This document shows positions 9,442-16,617 of a stretch of 38,478 nt of DNA, in pieces. Position numbers and translations under genes: made by a program. Each line of letters begins with the position of its first letter. Position 1 is the first letter of the stretch. The notes below the pieces were generated by a model, which did not search any database, was not told where the DNA came from, and was given only the letters and a program-made list of their open reading frames with translations. Source of the stretch: an uncultured Myxococcales bacterium (GTDB lineage: Bacteria; Myxococcota_A; Polyangia; Polyangiales; Polyangiaceae); assembly GCA_937872925.1 (NCBI GenBank), contig CALMUT010000101.1, forward strand, positions 1 through 38,478. The letters run 5' to 3'.

Positions 9442-10121
9442 GCGGATTGCTCCGCGAACCGTCGCAGCGCCAGCTCCGTCTTCGCGTCTTCGAGCTGCCC
9501 CGCGCGACAGGCCTGCAGCGCCGCTTCCAACGCCACATGCACGACCGCGCCGCCGTGTTCCAGCGCCGAGCCGTCATTCGCCGGCTCTTCACGCGCATCA
9601 GGGTCGACGCGCACTTGGTAGAAGAAGTGGCGCTCCGCGCAGATGCCAGGCGCGGGGAAGGTGCTCGGCCCTAGGGGAATGAGATCCGTTTCCGCCACCT
9701 CAAATCCAAGTTCCTCCATCAATTCCCGCTTCGCCGCCAAGCGTAGGCCGGCTTCGCTCTGCTCGGAAGTTTCCACCAAACCGGCCGGCAATTCCCAGGC
9801 GCAACCCAAGGACTCGGATTCAGTCAGGGGCGAACGCTTGCGATCGCGCATGACCACCGCCGGCCGCACCGCGCTGCGCAAATACACACGCAGCCCGCCG
9901 CCCGGCGCCTGGAAGTATGCCAGCACGACCACTGCATCGATGGCGGGACGGTCCACCTCGTCGTAGTTGAAAGGTGCGCTGATGGTGCCGTCGGGGTAGT
10001 GCGCCAGATAGCGTCGGCGCAGCAAACGCAGAAAGCCGCCAGTGTCCGCGGGGGAACGATCTTCCACGGTTTCCAGGCGTACGTAGGGGGGCTTTGGAAT
10101 GTTCTGCGTCCGGTCGCTCAT
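9438..10121 (-). CDS. Nudix hydrolase, ADP-ribose pyrophosphatase-like
   Basis: A 227-residue protein with a Nudix domain from about 58 to 200. The Nudix box is recognisable as G114-LVETS-E120 followed by RELMEELGF at 132-140, but the spacer between the halves has about 4 residues more than the canonical seven. The preceding CAWELPAGLVE is the ELPAG signature of ADP-ribose/nucleotide-sugar pyrophosphatases. It would cleave a nucleoside diphosphate linked to another moiety, probably ADP-ribose or an NAD-derived compound. The ATG at 10121 has an ideal GGAGGA ribosome site. The stop overlaps the NAD kinase start, so the two enzymes probably work on the same NAD pool; that link is inferred from position. 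Confidence 0.85.
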   Translation of the reverse strand: MSDRTQNIPKPPYVRLETVEDRSPADTGGFLRLLRRRYLAHYPDGTISAPFNYDEVDRPAIDAVVVLAYFQAPGGGLRVYLRSAVRPAVVMRDRKRSPLTESESLGCAWELPAGLVETSEQSEAGLRLAAKRELMEELGFEVAETDLIPLGPSTFPAPGICAERHFFYQVRVDPDAREEPANDGSALEHGGAVVHVALEAALQACRAGQLEDAKTELALRRFAEQSA

Positions 10122-10196
10122 AGTTCCTCCCGCCCGGGCTTGCCGGTCCGGGCGCCCGAGGGTACATCGACGGCTGTCATGGGGAGAATGACTCTA

Positions 10197-11054
10197 ATGC
10201 GCCGAACGACACACCTTGGAATATTGGCGGCCTGCTGGCTGGCTTTTGCCACTGCTGCGCCCGACGCTGCGGCCCAGGGCAAGACAAAGGGCAAAGTCAC
10301 CGCAACCAAGATCGATGCTGCCAAGATCAAGGCCGAACTCGAAAGCGGTAACGAGAAACGCATGCTTGCAGCCCTGCAGCAGGTCGAGGACGCGGAAGAT
10401 GCGGGAAAAGCCGCCGCGCCACACCTTGAGGCGCTGGCACGGCGCGGGGCCAGCGTGCCCGTTCTGTCGCGCTGCCTGGAAGTGCTCGGCGGGTTGAAGC
10501 AGCCGACCTCCAGTTTGGCAATTGCGCCGTACTACCGCCACCGAGTCCCCGAAGTGCGTCGGAGCGCCGCCAAGGCATTGCTCAAAACCGGAGGACCCGC
10601 GGCAGTAAAAGCACTGCGCGCCGCTCTACGTAGCCCCGACGCCCAAGTGCGCGGCATCGCCGCCAGCGGTTTGGGGTCCCTCAACGCACGGGAAGCACTT
10701 CCGGATCTCTTTGCGGCGCTATCGCACAACGTCGGCGAGGCAGCCGCGTCTATCGGACAGCTCTGCAAGCCGGAAGAATGCGAGAAGCTTGCCGGCTATC
10801 TGGGCAAGCTGCCCTTTGATGTCGTTACGAGCGGATTCGATCAGATCTTGTTTCGCTCTCCCAAAGATATGGGTGACGAACAGAAGATCCGAATCGTTGG
10901 TCGTCTGCGAGAGCTCGGCACCAAGGACGCCGGCAACTACCTGGCCGATGTCGCGGAGCGCTGGCCCAAGGATTGGAGCAAGCGCGTGAAACAAGCCGTG
11001 GACGCGGCGGTGAAGGCCCTGGGTGGGGCCACCGCATCCCCGGAGGACGAGTGA
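10197..11054 (+). CDS. Exported HEAT-repeat protein
   Basis: A 285-residue protein with an N-terminal signal peptide (about 1-27, MRRTTHLGILAACWLAF then ending AAAQG). The body is a run of helical pairs of HEAT type, for example VRRSAAKALLKTGGPAAVKALRAAL and VRGIAASGLGSLNAREALPDLF. Such solenoids serve as protein-binding scaffolds, here probably in the periplasm. ATG 10197 is chosen because a GGGGAG site lies about 10 bases upstream; an in-frame ATG at 10188 is also possible. It is divergent from the Nudix gene, with 75 bases between. The stop overlaps the next gene start (TGATG), so it probably forms an operon with the PQQ-repeat lipoprotein. Confidence 0.72.
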   Translation: MRRTTHLGILAACWLAFATAAPDAAAQGKTKGKVTATKIDAAKIKAELESGNEKRMLAALQQVEDAEDAGKAAAPHLEALARRGASVPVLSRCLEVLGGLKQPTSSLAIAPYYRHRVPEVRRSAAKALLKTGGPAAVKALRAALRSPDAQVRGIAASGLGSLNAREALPDLFAALSHNVGEAAASIGQLCKPEECEKLAGYLGKLPFDVVTSGFDQILFRSPKDMGDEQKIRIVGRLRELGTKDAGNYLADVAERWPKDWSKRVKQAVDAAVKALGGATASPEDE

Positions 11055-12826
11055 TGAAGAAGCTAGTTTTCTTGGGCATTTCTGCCGTTTTCGGCTGCGC
11101 AAGCGGCTCCGGAGGCGGACGCGTGTTTTCGCCTGAGTGGCAGAACGACGGCGGTAAGTCCATCGCCGCAGTGCAAGCACGGATCGCGGCCGCCAAGGTC
11201 GATCCCGGACCCGGAGTCGCCGTCGGAGTCACCGACACCGGACTGTCTGGGGTGCTGCTAGATGGCTCCGGCAAGTGGAAGCACGCCGGCAAGGTGGATG
11301 CGATGCCCAGCGTGAGTGGCGGCGTCGTTGTTGCCACCACCGGCGGCTCAGTGGTGGCCCTCGATGCAAAGAGCGGGCGCAAGCTGTGGCAAGTGGACAG
11401 CGAAGGCCGAAGCCTGCGCGGCGCGGGGGATGACGGCACAACCACCGTAGTCAGCCTGGGCAGTAGCTCCGGCGGCAGCAGCATGTTTCTCGCCGTCGAA
11501 CGCGATGGCAACGTATCGCGAAAATTCAAACCCGAAGCGGAGATCGGAACGCCCGCCATCCAAGGCGGCATCGCGCTGGTGCCTTGGGGCAATCAGTACG
11601 TTTCCGCAATCGACGTGGGCGCGGGGAACGAAGTGGGGCGATTGCTACTGCGAGAGCAAGTCAGTCACGCCACCAATCTCGGCGGAAGCATCTATTTCGG
11701 CGAACTGTCCCTAGTGCGTTTCGACGACCGGATCGGACAAGCCGTGCAGCAACAGGGCACGCAAGTCACGCTGCCCACCCGTGAGCTCCCGGGAAAGCCC
11801 CTGTGGTTCTCGGATGGCACCACGGTGTCTCCGGCGAACGCGACGGCCCGGGAACGCATCCGACTCTTTGCCCACCCGAACGGATCGGAGCTCAGCGGCG
11901 GTCGCTTTGCCGCAACCTACTTCCGGATCGCCATGGGCCTGGGCGCCACGGACGGAAAACTGCACTGGGTCACCACGACCAAGAGCGATGTGATCGGAGG
12001 AGCGGGCACCAAGGGCGGCTTTGCCTTGTGCACAGAGGACGGCACGGTCGTGCTCCGGGACGAAATCGGGGGCGACGCTGGCAGCGTCGCCTTCGATCAG
12101 CCGATCCGCGGCTGCGCCGTGCAGGCAGGCAGCTTCACCGTTGCGCGCGGCAAGCCGCCGGCACCTTTGCCACAACAGATAGCGAAGGCCATCGAGGTGC
12201 GCGAAGCGGAGATGGCCGTCGCGCAGCGCTTCCTTCTGCGCGAGCTGGGCGCCCTCAAGGAAGCCTTCGTCACCAAAGTGCTGATCGACTTAGCTGAAAA
12301 CGCTCGCACCACGCCGATGTTGCTCGAAGACGCGCGCCAGTTGCTTTCTTCGCGTCGCACCGGCGCGGAACACATGCTGGAGTCATTGTCCAAGCACTAC
12401 GACTTCTTGACGGACGTGCTGCGTCCACCCCCCGTGGGCCCCATGGCAGACGCGCTCTCGGCGATGAATGAATCACGAGCTGCTCCGCTCTTGGCCAGGC
12501 ACCTGAATGACCCGGCCAACACGGCGGACGACATTCAGCGCGCAGCGCGCGCCCTCGAAAAGCTCGCCACTTCGTCCGAGCTCGAAGAACTGAAGACCTT
12601 CTTTGCGCTGTATCGAGCGACGGCGGATCAAAAAGAGCTAGTCAACGCAGTGCTCTCCGTGGCGCGCGCGCTGGTGCGTATCGGCGGAGAAGACGGCAAA
12701 CGCGTCGTGCGCGACGCCGCGCGAGATCCCCTCACTCATCCAGACATTCAGGCGGGTCTCGGTGGCCTCGTGCCGGCAGAAGCGCCGCCAAAAGCAGCTC
12801 CCGCGGCGAAGGCAGCCAAGGGTTGA
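11054..12826 (+). CDS. Lipoprotein with PQQ-like beta-propeller and HEAT-like tail
   Basis: A 590-residue protein. The signal peptide MKKLVFLGISAVFGC gives a lipobox Cys at 15. Residues about 50-385 contain repeated propeller-blade motifs (VVVATTGGSVVALDAKSGRKLWQVD, GALCTEDGTVVL-like strands, ATDGKLHWVTTT), as in BamB and PQQ-type propellers. From about 400 to 575 it is helical, with HEAT-like units (AAPLLARHLNDPANTADDIQRAARALEKLA). The C-terminus is Ala/Lys/Pro-rich. It is probably an envelope scaffold anchored to a membrane; BamB kinship is only by fold. The start overlaps the HEAT gene stop and the stop overlaps the next frame, so three genes are tightly coupled. Both it and its upstream neighbour carry HEAT units, which suggests a shared complex. 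Confidence 0.75.
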   Translation: MKKLVFLGISAVFGCASGSGGGRVFSPEWQNDGGKSIAAVQARIAAAKVDPGPGVAVGVTDTGLSGVLLDGSGKWKHAGKVDAMPSVSGGVVVATTGGSVVALDAKSGRKLWQVDSEGRSLRGAGDDGTTTVVSLGSSSGGSSMFLAVERDGNVSRKFKPEAEIGTPAIQGGIALVPWGNQYVSAIDVGAGNEVGRLLLREQVSHATNLGGSIYFGELSLVRFDDRIGQAVQQQGTQVTLPTRELPGKPLWFSDGTTVSPANATARERIRLFAHPNGSELSGGRFAATYFRIAMGLGATDGKLHWVTTTKSDVIGGAGTKGGFALCTEDGTVVLRDEIGGDAGSVAFDQPIRGCAVQAGSFTVARGKPPAPLPQQIAKAIEVREAEMAVAQRFLLRELGALKEAFVTKVLIDLAENARTTPMLLEDARQLLSSRRTGAEHMLESLSKHYDFLTDVLRPPPVGPMADALSAMNESRAAPLLARHLNDPANTADDIQRAARALEKLATSSELEELKTFFALYRATADQKELVNAVLSVARALVRIGGEDGKRVVRDAARDPLTHPDIQAGLGGLVPAEAPPKAAPAAKAAKG

Positions 12827-13209
12827 ACAGCTTCATGGAGTGCGGCTGGGCCGCCTGGATCGTCCTGTTGCTGGCGATCGTCGCCGCCGCCGCAGGCGTC
12901 GTCGCGATCGGCCTGGCGATTTTGAAACCCAAATGGGGCCTCGCCATTGGCCTGGTAGCCGTGGGCCTAGCGGTGCTCGTGCCGGCAGCCGGCGTGCTGG
13001 GCACACTCCAAGGGCGCAGCGTCGTCGACGGAGCCATCTCGGGTCACAGCGTCGATCCGTCGATGCGCGAAAAGCTCCGCACCGTGGGCTACGCGGAAGC
13101 CGCGACCTGCACGAGCCTGGGACTGACCTTTGGCGCCCTGCCCGGGCTGCTCAGCGTTGCGGCGATCGGTGTCGCTGCAGTGCGCCGCAAGGCACGCCCC
13201 GCCGGCTAG
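12823..13209 (+). CDS. Small membrane protein (about 124-128 aa)
   Basis: A short, very hydrophobic protein. Two or three membrane helices are visible in the first half (AAWIVLLLAIVAAAAGVVAIGLAIL; WGLAIGLVAVGLAVLVPAAGVLGTL) and another near the C-terminus (LGLTFGALPGLLSVAAIGVAAV), ending in a basic tail. The frame can start at TTG 12823, overlapping the preceding stop by 4 bases, or at ATG 12835; neither has a strong ribosome site, and the overlap favours coupling at 12823. The helix arrangement with a short soluble loop is reminiscent of ExbB/TolQ-type proteins but far too short to claim that family. It is probably the membrane partner of the two upstream exported proteins. The stop shares a CTAG with the convergent gene. 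Confidence 0.6.
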   Translation: MNSFMECGWAAWIVLLLAIVAAAAGVVAIGLAILKPKWGLAIGLVAVGLAVLVPAAGVLGTLQGRSVVDGAISGHSVDPSMREKLRTVGYAEAATCTSLGLTFGALPGLLSVAAIGVAAVRRKARPAG

Positions 13210-13682
13210 CCTTCGTCGATACGCACGCGGGGCACGGCGCTTGAGGGCGGCGGCTCAGAAGCAGCCGGGGGAGGTTCGGATTTGGCGGACGGCTTGGCCG
13301 GGGACGTCGCGCCAGGCGCACCGTCCTCGTGCATGGCTCGGTCGACGATCTTCTCCATACGGTCTGCGACGCGTTCGATCACGCTCAGCAGCTCGCGACC
13401 GGCGTCACCAGCGACCTCTTCGATCTTTTTCGGGTCGAGATTCTTTGCAGCCTTCTTGCCGATCTCTCCGACCTTCTTGGCATCAAGGGACTCCAGACTG
13501 TCGATGGCGCGGCGGCTGGCGGACTCGAACTTCGCAGGGTCGACCTTCTTCACCACCTTGCGCGCTGCGCGCAGCATGAGCTCCAATCCGTCGGCGAGGT
13601 CTTGGCTCGCACCACGGCCATCCGCCGCAGGCGCATCGGCAGAAGGGGCATCGGCAGGGGGCGGCGGCTTTTCGTCGGGCAT
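13206..13682 (-). CDS. Helical charged protein with Pro/Ala termini
   Basis: A protein of 158 residues from ATG 13682, or 170 from TTG 13718. The TTG has a better-placed GGGAGA upstream, so the true start is open. The N-terminus is Pro/Ala/Asp-rich, the middle (about 35-105) is amphipathic helix (LADGLELMLRAARKVVKKVDPAKF, DAKKVGEIGKKAAKNLDPKKIEEVAGDAGRELLSVIERVADRMEKIV), and the tail is Pro/Ser-rich. There is a short near-repeat of DPAKFE / DAKKVGE / DPKKIEE. No signal peptide or membrane segment is seen. It could be a coiled-coil or a histone H1-like/phasin-like binding protein; I do not recognise a family. It is convergent with the membrane gene at 12823, and the two stops overlap in CTAG. 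Confidence 0.55.
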   Translation of the reverse strand: MPDEKPPPPADAPSADAPAADGRGASQDLADGLELMLRAARKVVKKVDPAKFESASRRAIDSLESLDAKKVGEIGKKAAKNLDPKKIEEVAGDAGRELLSVIERVADRMEKIVDRAMHEDGAPGATSPAKPSAKSEPPPAASEPPPSSAVPRVRIDEG

Positions 13683-13862
13683 GGGGCTGAAGATGTGCAC
13701 GCTTTGCCGCCCTGGCAATTTCTCCCAGACATCTTCAATGAATCTAGCTACTTAACACCAAAGTCCTTGCTGGCTCCGTTGACGGCTGCGGCGACAGTGA
13801 CCAAGTAGCCCGTCTCCTTGCGCCGAAACCGAAACTGCCGCTGAGCAGTAGGGAACGCTACA

Positions 13863-14843
13863 GTGGAAAAGAAGCTGTCCATACGGGGTCTCTCTGACCC
13901 GCCCGCTGCCGCCCAAAGCAGCGACTTCTTCCGCGTGCGTCCTCATATGTCCCGTCCGCTGATTCGAATCGACGATCTGGAACGCGCCATCGACGGTGTC
14001 GTTGCAAGCTATGACGGCCCTGAGGAGATCAACAACCTCGAAAGCGCCGCGCTCCCAAACAAGCGCGCGATCATCGAGGCCTTCAATCATTTGAAGCCCG
14101 TGCTGTACATGGGCTTCTACGCAACGCGTTCGTTGAGCCGGGCCAACCTGCGGCATAGCTTGAGCGAGCACCTCTACCCCGCCTACGAGATCCTGGTAGA
14201 GCAGATCGCGCGTGCTGTCACGTATGAGGAACGCGTCGGTCGGGTAGACATCAGTCGTGCAGAAGGCTGGAACGAAGAGGTCGTCTTGCGCCTCTTCGAC
14301 TCCCTGAGCGGCCTGCGGCGCGTGCTGAACTCAGACGTGCTCGCCGCCTACGATGGCGACCCCGCCGCCCGCAGCATCGAGGAGATCGTGTTCTCCTATC
14401 CGGCCCTGGAGGCCATCACTGCGTACCGAGTCGCGCACGTGCTCTACAAAGAGCGAGTGCCCATGGTGCCGCGGATCATCTGCGAATACGCGCACGGCAA
14501 GACCGGCATCGACGTGCACGCGGGCGCGGAGATCGGCGAACGCTTCTTCGTCGACCACGGCACCGGCGTCGTGATCGGAGAAACCAGCGTGATCGGCAAG
14601 AACGTCAAGATCTACCAAGGCGTGACCCTAGGTGCGCTGTCCACCAAGCGCGGCGAGCGCAGCGAATTCGATCACGCCGCCAAGCGCCATCCCACCTTGG
14701 AAGACGACGTCACCATCTACTCCGGAGCCACGATTCTTGGCGGGGACACGGTGATCGGCAAAGGCGCGGTTATCGGCGGCAACCAGTGGATCACCAGTTC
14801 GGTCCCCGCCGGCGCAAAGCTCTTCGGCCGCGCAAGAGAATAG
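13863..14843 (+). CDS. cysE: Serine O-acetyltransferase
   Basis: A 326-residue protein. An N-terminal helical region (about 30-170) is followed by a left-handed beta-helix of hexapeptide repeats (about 200-320). Motifs include the SAT-type helix ending PALEAITAYRVAHVLY, the segment TGIDVHAGAEIGERFFVDHGTGVVIGET and the coil KIYQGVTLGA. His residues in DVHAGA and FVDHGTG match the catalytic His of SATs. The product acetylates L-serine with acetyl-CoA to O-acetylserine, the first step of cysteine synthesis. GTG 13863 has an AGGGA site about 10 bases upstream; an in-frame ATG at 13947 gives a shorter N-terminus but no ribosome site. It stands alone, divergent from the helical gene at 13682, with no cysK next to it in the window. 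Confidence 0.9.
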   Translation: MEKKLSIRGLSDPPAAAQSSDFFRVRPHMSRPLIRIDDLERAIDGVVASYDGPEEINNLESAALPNKRAIIEAFNHLKPVLYMGFYATRSLSRANLRHSLSEHLYPAYEILVEQIARAVTYEERVGRVDISRAEGWNEEVVLRLFDSLSGLRRVLNSDVLAAYDGDPAARSIEEIVFSYPALEAITAYRVAHVLYKERVPMVPRIICEYAHGKTGIDVHAGAEIGERFFVDHGTGVVIGETSVIGKNVKIYQGVTLGALSTKRGERSEFDHAAKRHPTLEDDVTIYSGATILGGDTVIGKGAVIGGNQWITSSVPAGAKLFGRARE

Positions 14844-14850
14844 CGTCGCT

Positions 14851-15948
14851 TCAGACGACCACGAGCGGGTCGCGGTCGCGTTTGGACACCATCACTTTGA
14901 GCTCGCCGGGACAGGCGTCGTTAATGCGCTGTGCCAAGTGCGGCAGGTAGCCTCGTTCGGTGTTGGTGTGCCCACAGACGATCACACTGGCGCCCTCCGC
15001 GACCTTTTCACGCACATCATGATGGCGCATCTCGCCAGTCACGTAGAGATCGTAGCCTTTTAGGTTCTCGAACAGCGAACCGCCGGCCCCGGCGCAGACG
15101 GCCACCCGCTCGATCTGATGATCCCTGCGCTCGTGGCGCTCGCTGGCCGCGACCCACAACTGCTCGAGTCCCAGGTGTTGTTTGAGCAAAGCTACGATCT
15201 CGGGCAGCTTGAGGGCGTCTTGGAGACGCACACCGCGCCCCATGCCCGCGCCAAGGTGCGGCTTGTCCGCGAGGGGAAGCACATCCCACACACAGTCCCC
15301 CCCGGGGCGAACGCGAGTCAGCACCGCGGTCACTTGGGCGAGGGCGCTTTGCTTCACCACGAACTCCAGCCACAGTTCGTCACGCTGACGACCGCTCACA
15401 TCCACCCGGCGTGTGCCGCTACGAGCGATGCGCACGACGCCAACTTCTTCCACCAACGCGCGCTGAAGTCGCTCGACGTCGTCCGGGTTGGTCAGCACAC
15501 CCACACGACACTCACCCGCGCTGCCTCGGTGTGCCGCTTGCACCAGCGGCTCGCAAACACCGGGCCCAAGACCTTGCGCCAACCAGTCGTTGACTCCCCC
15601 TGGTGCTGCATCCACAGCGGTATGCGGCGAGTACACCGGCAAGCCGGAGCGAATCGCTTGCATGATCACGCGTTCGCCGGGGGCGCTCTGACGTAGCCGC
15701 CGAACTCCTTTGAAGATCGGCGGGTGGTACGCGACGATCATGTCGGCGCGGCGCTCCGAGGCTTCGTTCATCACCGTTGGCGTCAAGTCGATGGTCAGCA
15801 GCAGCCTCGAGACGCTGATCGCGGCGGTGCCTGCGGGATCGATGAGCAGACCAACGTTGTCCCAATCTTCGGCGTAGGAGAGCGGCGCAATGCCTTCCAA
15901 CACCGTGAGCAGACGCGAAAGCAAGACAGGCATCAGACGCAGGACCAT
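14851..15948 (-). CDS. Nif3-like dinuclear metal centre protein
   Basis: A 365-residue protein from ATG 15948 (360 from the second ATG at 15933). The N-terminus LLSRLLTVLEGIAPLSYAEDWDNVGLLI matches the Nif3/YbgI/YqfO start. Metal ligands expected in this fold are visible in VAYHPPIFKGVR, SPHTAVDAA and, near the end, VCGHTNTERGYL. A middle insertion domain (about 130-245, containing VGVLTNPDDVERLQRAL) resembles the YqfO/CutA-like insert of the longer subgroup. The open frame runs on to 16383, but that part overlaps the divergent DUF2760 gene, so an internal ATG is used. Family members form hexameric rings; their reaction is not firmly known, with GTP cyclohydrolase I-type annotations usually untrustworthy. 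Its stop lies 7 bases past the cysE stop on the opposite strand. Confidence 0.88.
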   Translation of the reverse strand: MVLRLMPVLLSRLLTVLEGIAPLSYAEDWDNVGLLIDPAGTAAISVSRLLLTIDLTPTVMNEASERRADMIVAYHPPIFKGVRRLRQSAPGERVIMQAIRSGLPVYSPHTAVDAAPGGVNDWLAQGLGPGVCEPLVQAAHRGSAGECRVGVLTNPDDVERLQRALVEEVGVVRIARSGTRRVDVSGRQRDELWLEFVVKQSALAQVTAVLTRVRPGGDCVWDVLPLADKPHLGAGMGRGVRLQDALKLPEIVALLKQHLGLEQLWVAASERHERRDHQIERVAVCAGAGGSLFENLKGYDLYVTGEMRHHDVREKVAEGASVIVCGHTNTERGYLPHLAQRINDACPGELKVMVSKRDRDPLVVV

Positions 15949-16061
15949 AGCGCGTGCCGGCGCTTTCCACGTGCGAAGAACGTGCGCGCGATGCCTTGTT
16001 GTGCAGACAGCATGCGAAGCAGGCTGGATTTGTACCCACTCCAACGTATGCTGCGCGCGCC

Positions 16062-16616
16062 GTGAGTGACCCCACACCTCTACCGTTTTTTGCCCGAGTC
16101 GGACTGGCATTTGCGTTGTTCTTCCGGGTGCTCTTCGATGGGCGCCTGGCCCGGCGCGCCCAGGGCCTATTCGAGTCCGGGCCGGCCCTTCCGCCCGCCG
16201 CGCCACCGGCCAAGGCTGAGCCAGAAAAGGCGACACGTGACTTCTCGCCGGCGCTCCAACTCCTGAGTCTGCTGCAGCGTCAGGGACGTTTGGTGGACTT
16301 CCTGCGACAGGACGTCGCCGATTTTTCTGATGAAGACATCGGCGTTGCCGCCCGCGTCGTGCATGACGGCTGCCGAAAAACATTGGAGCAACATCTGAGC
16401 CTCGAGCCGGTGCGGAGCGAAGATGAAGGCGCGCAGATCCGCGTGGAAGCGCCCATCGACGCTGCCGCCATCAAGTTGGTGGGCAACGTCAGCGGTTCTG
16501 GTCCCTACTCGGGCGTCCTGCGTCACCGTGGCTGGCGCGCGACGAGGATCGAACTCCCAGACCTAGTTGGCGAACACGACCCGAAGCTGCTGGCCCCCGC
16601 GGAGTTGGAAGTCTGA
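16062..16616 (+). CDS. DUF2760-type protein of the Hsp70 cluster
   Basis: A 184-residue protein starting at GTG 16062. It has one N-terminal hydrophobic segment (PFFARVGLAFALFFRVLF), a Pro/Ala linker (about 45-60), then a conserved-looking domain with ALQLLSLLQRQGRLVDFLRQDV, ARVVHDGCRKTLEQHLSLEP and YSGVLRHRGWRA. This pattern matches what I know as DUF2760, a family repeatedly found just before Hsp70-like genes in proteobacteria. It may be a co-chaperone-like or membrane-tethering partner, which is inference. It is divergent from the Nif3-like gene, with 113 bases between, and it ends only 1 base before the Hsp70 ATG, so it probably heads the chaperone operon. Confidence 0.85.
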   Translation: MSDPTPLPFFARVGLAFALFFRVLFDGRLARRAQGLFESGPALPPAAPPAKAEPEKATRDFSPALQLLSLLQRQGRLVDFLRQDVADFSDEDIGVAARVVHDGCRKTLEQHLSLEPVRSEDEGAQIRVEAPIDAAAIKLVGNVSGSGPYSGVLRHRGWRATRIELPDLVGEHDPKLLAPAELEV

Positions 16617-16617
16617 A

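Noticed and set aside
13955..13975. CGATTCGAATCG considered as part of a tRNA T-loop
   Set aside because: It lies inside the serine acetyltransferase gene and no acceptor or anticodon arm can be formed around it.
14851..16383. The full-length minus frame of the Nif3-like gene (510 aa)
   Set aside because: The first 145 residues are Arg/Pro-rich and overlap the divergent DUF2760 gene; the Nif3 N-terminal motif begins right after ATG 15948 or 15933.
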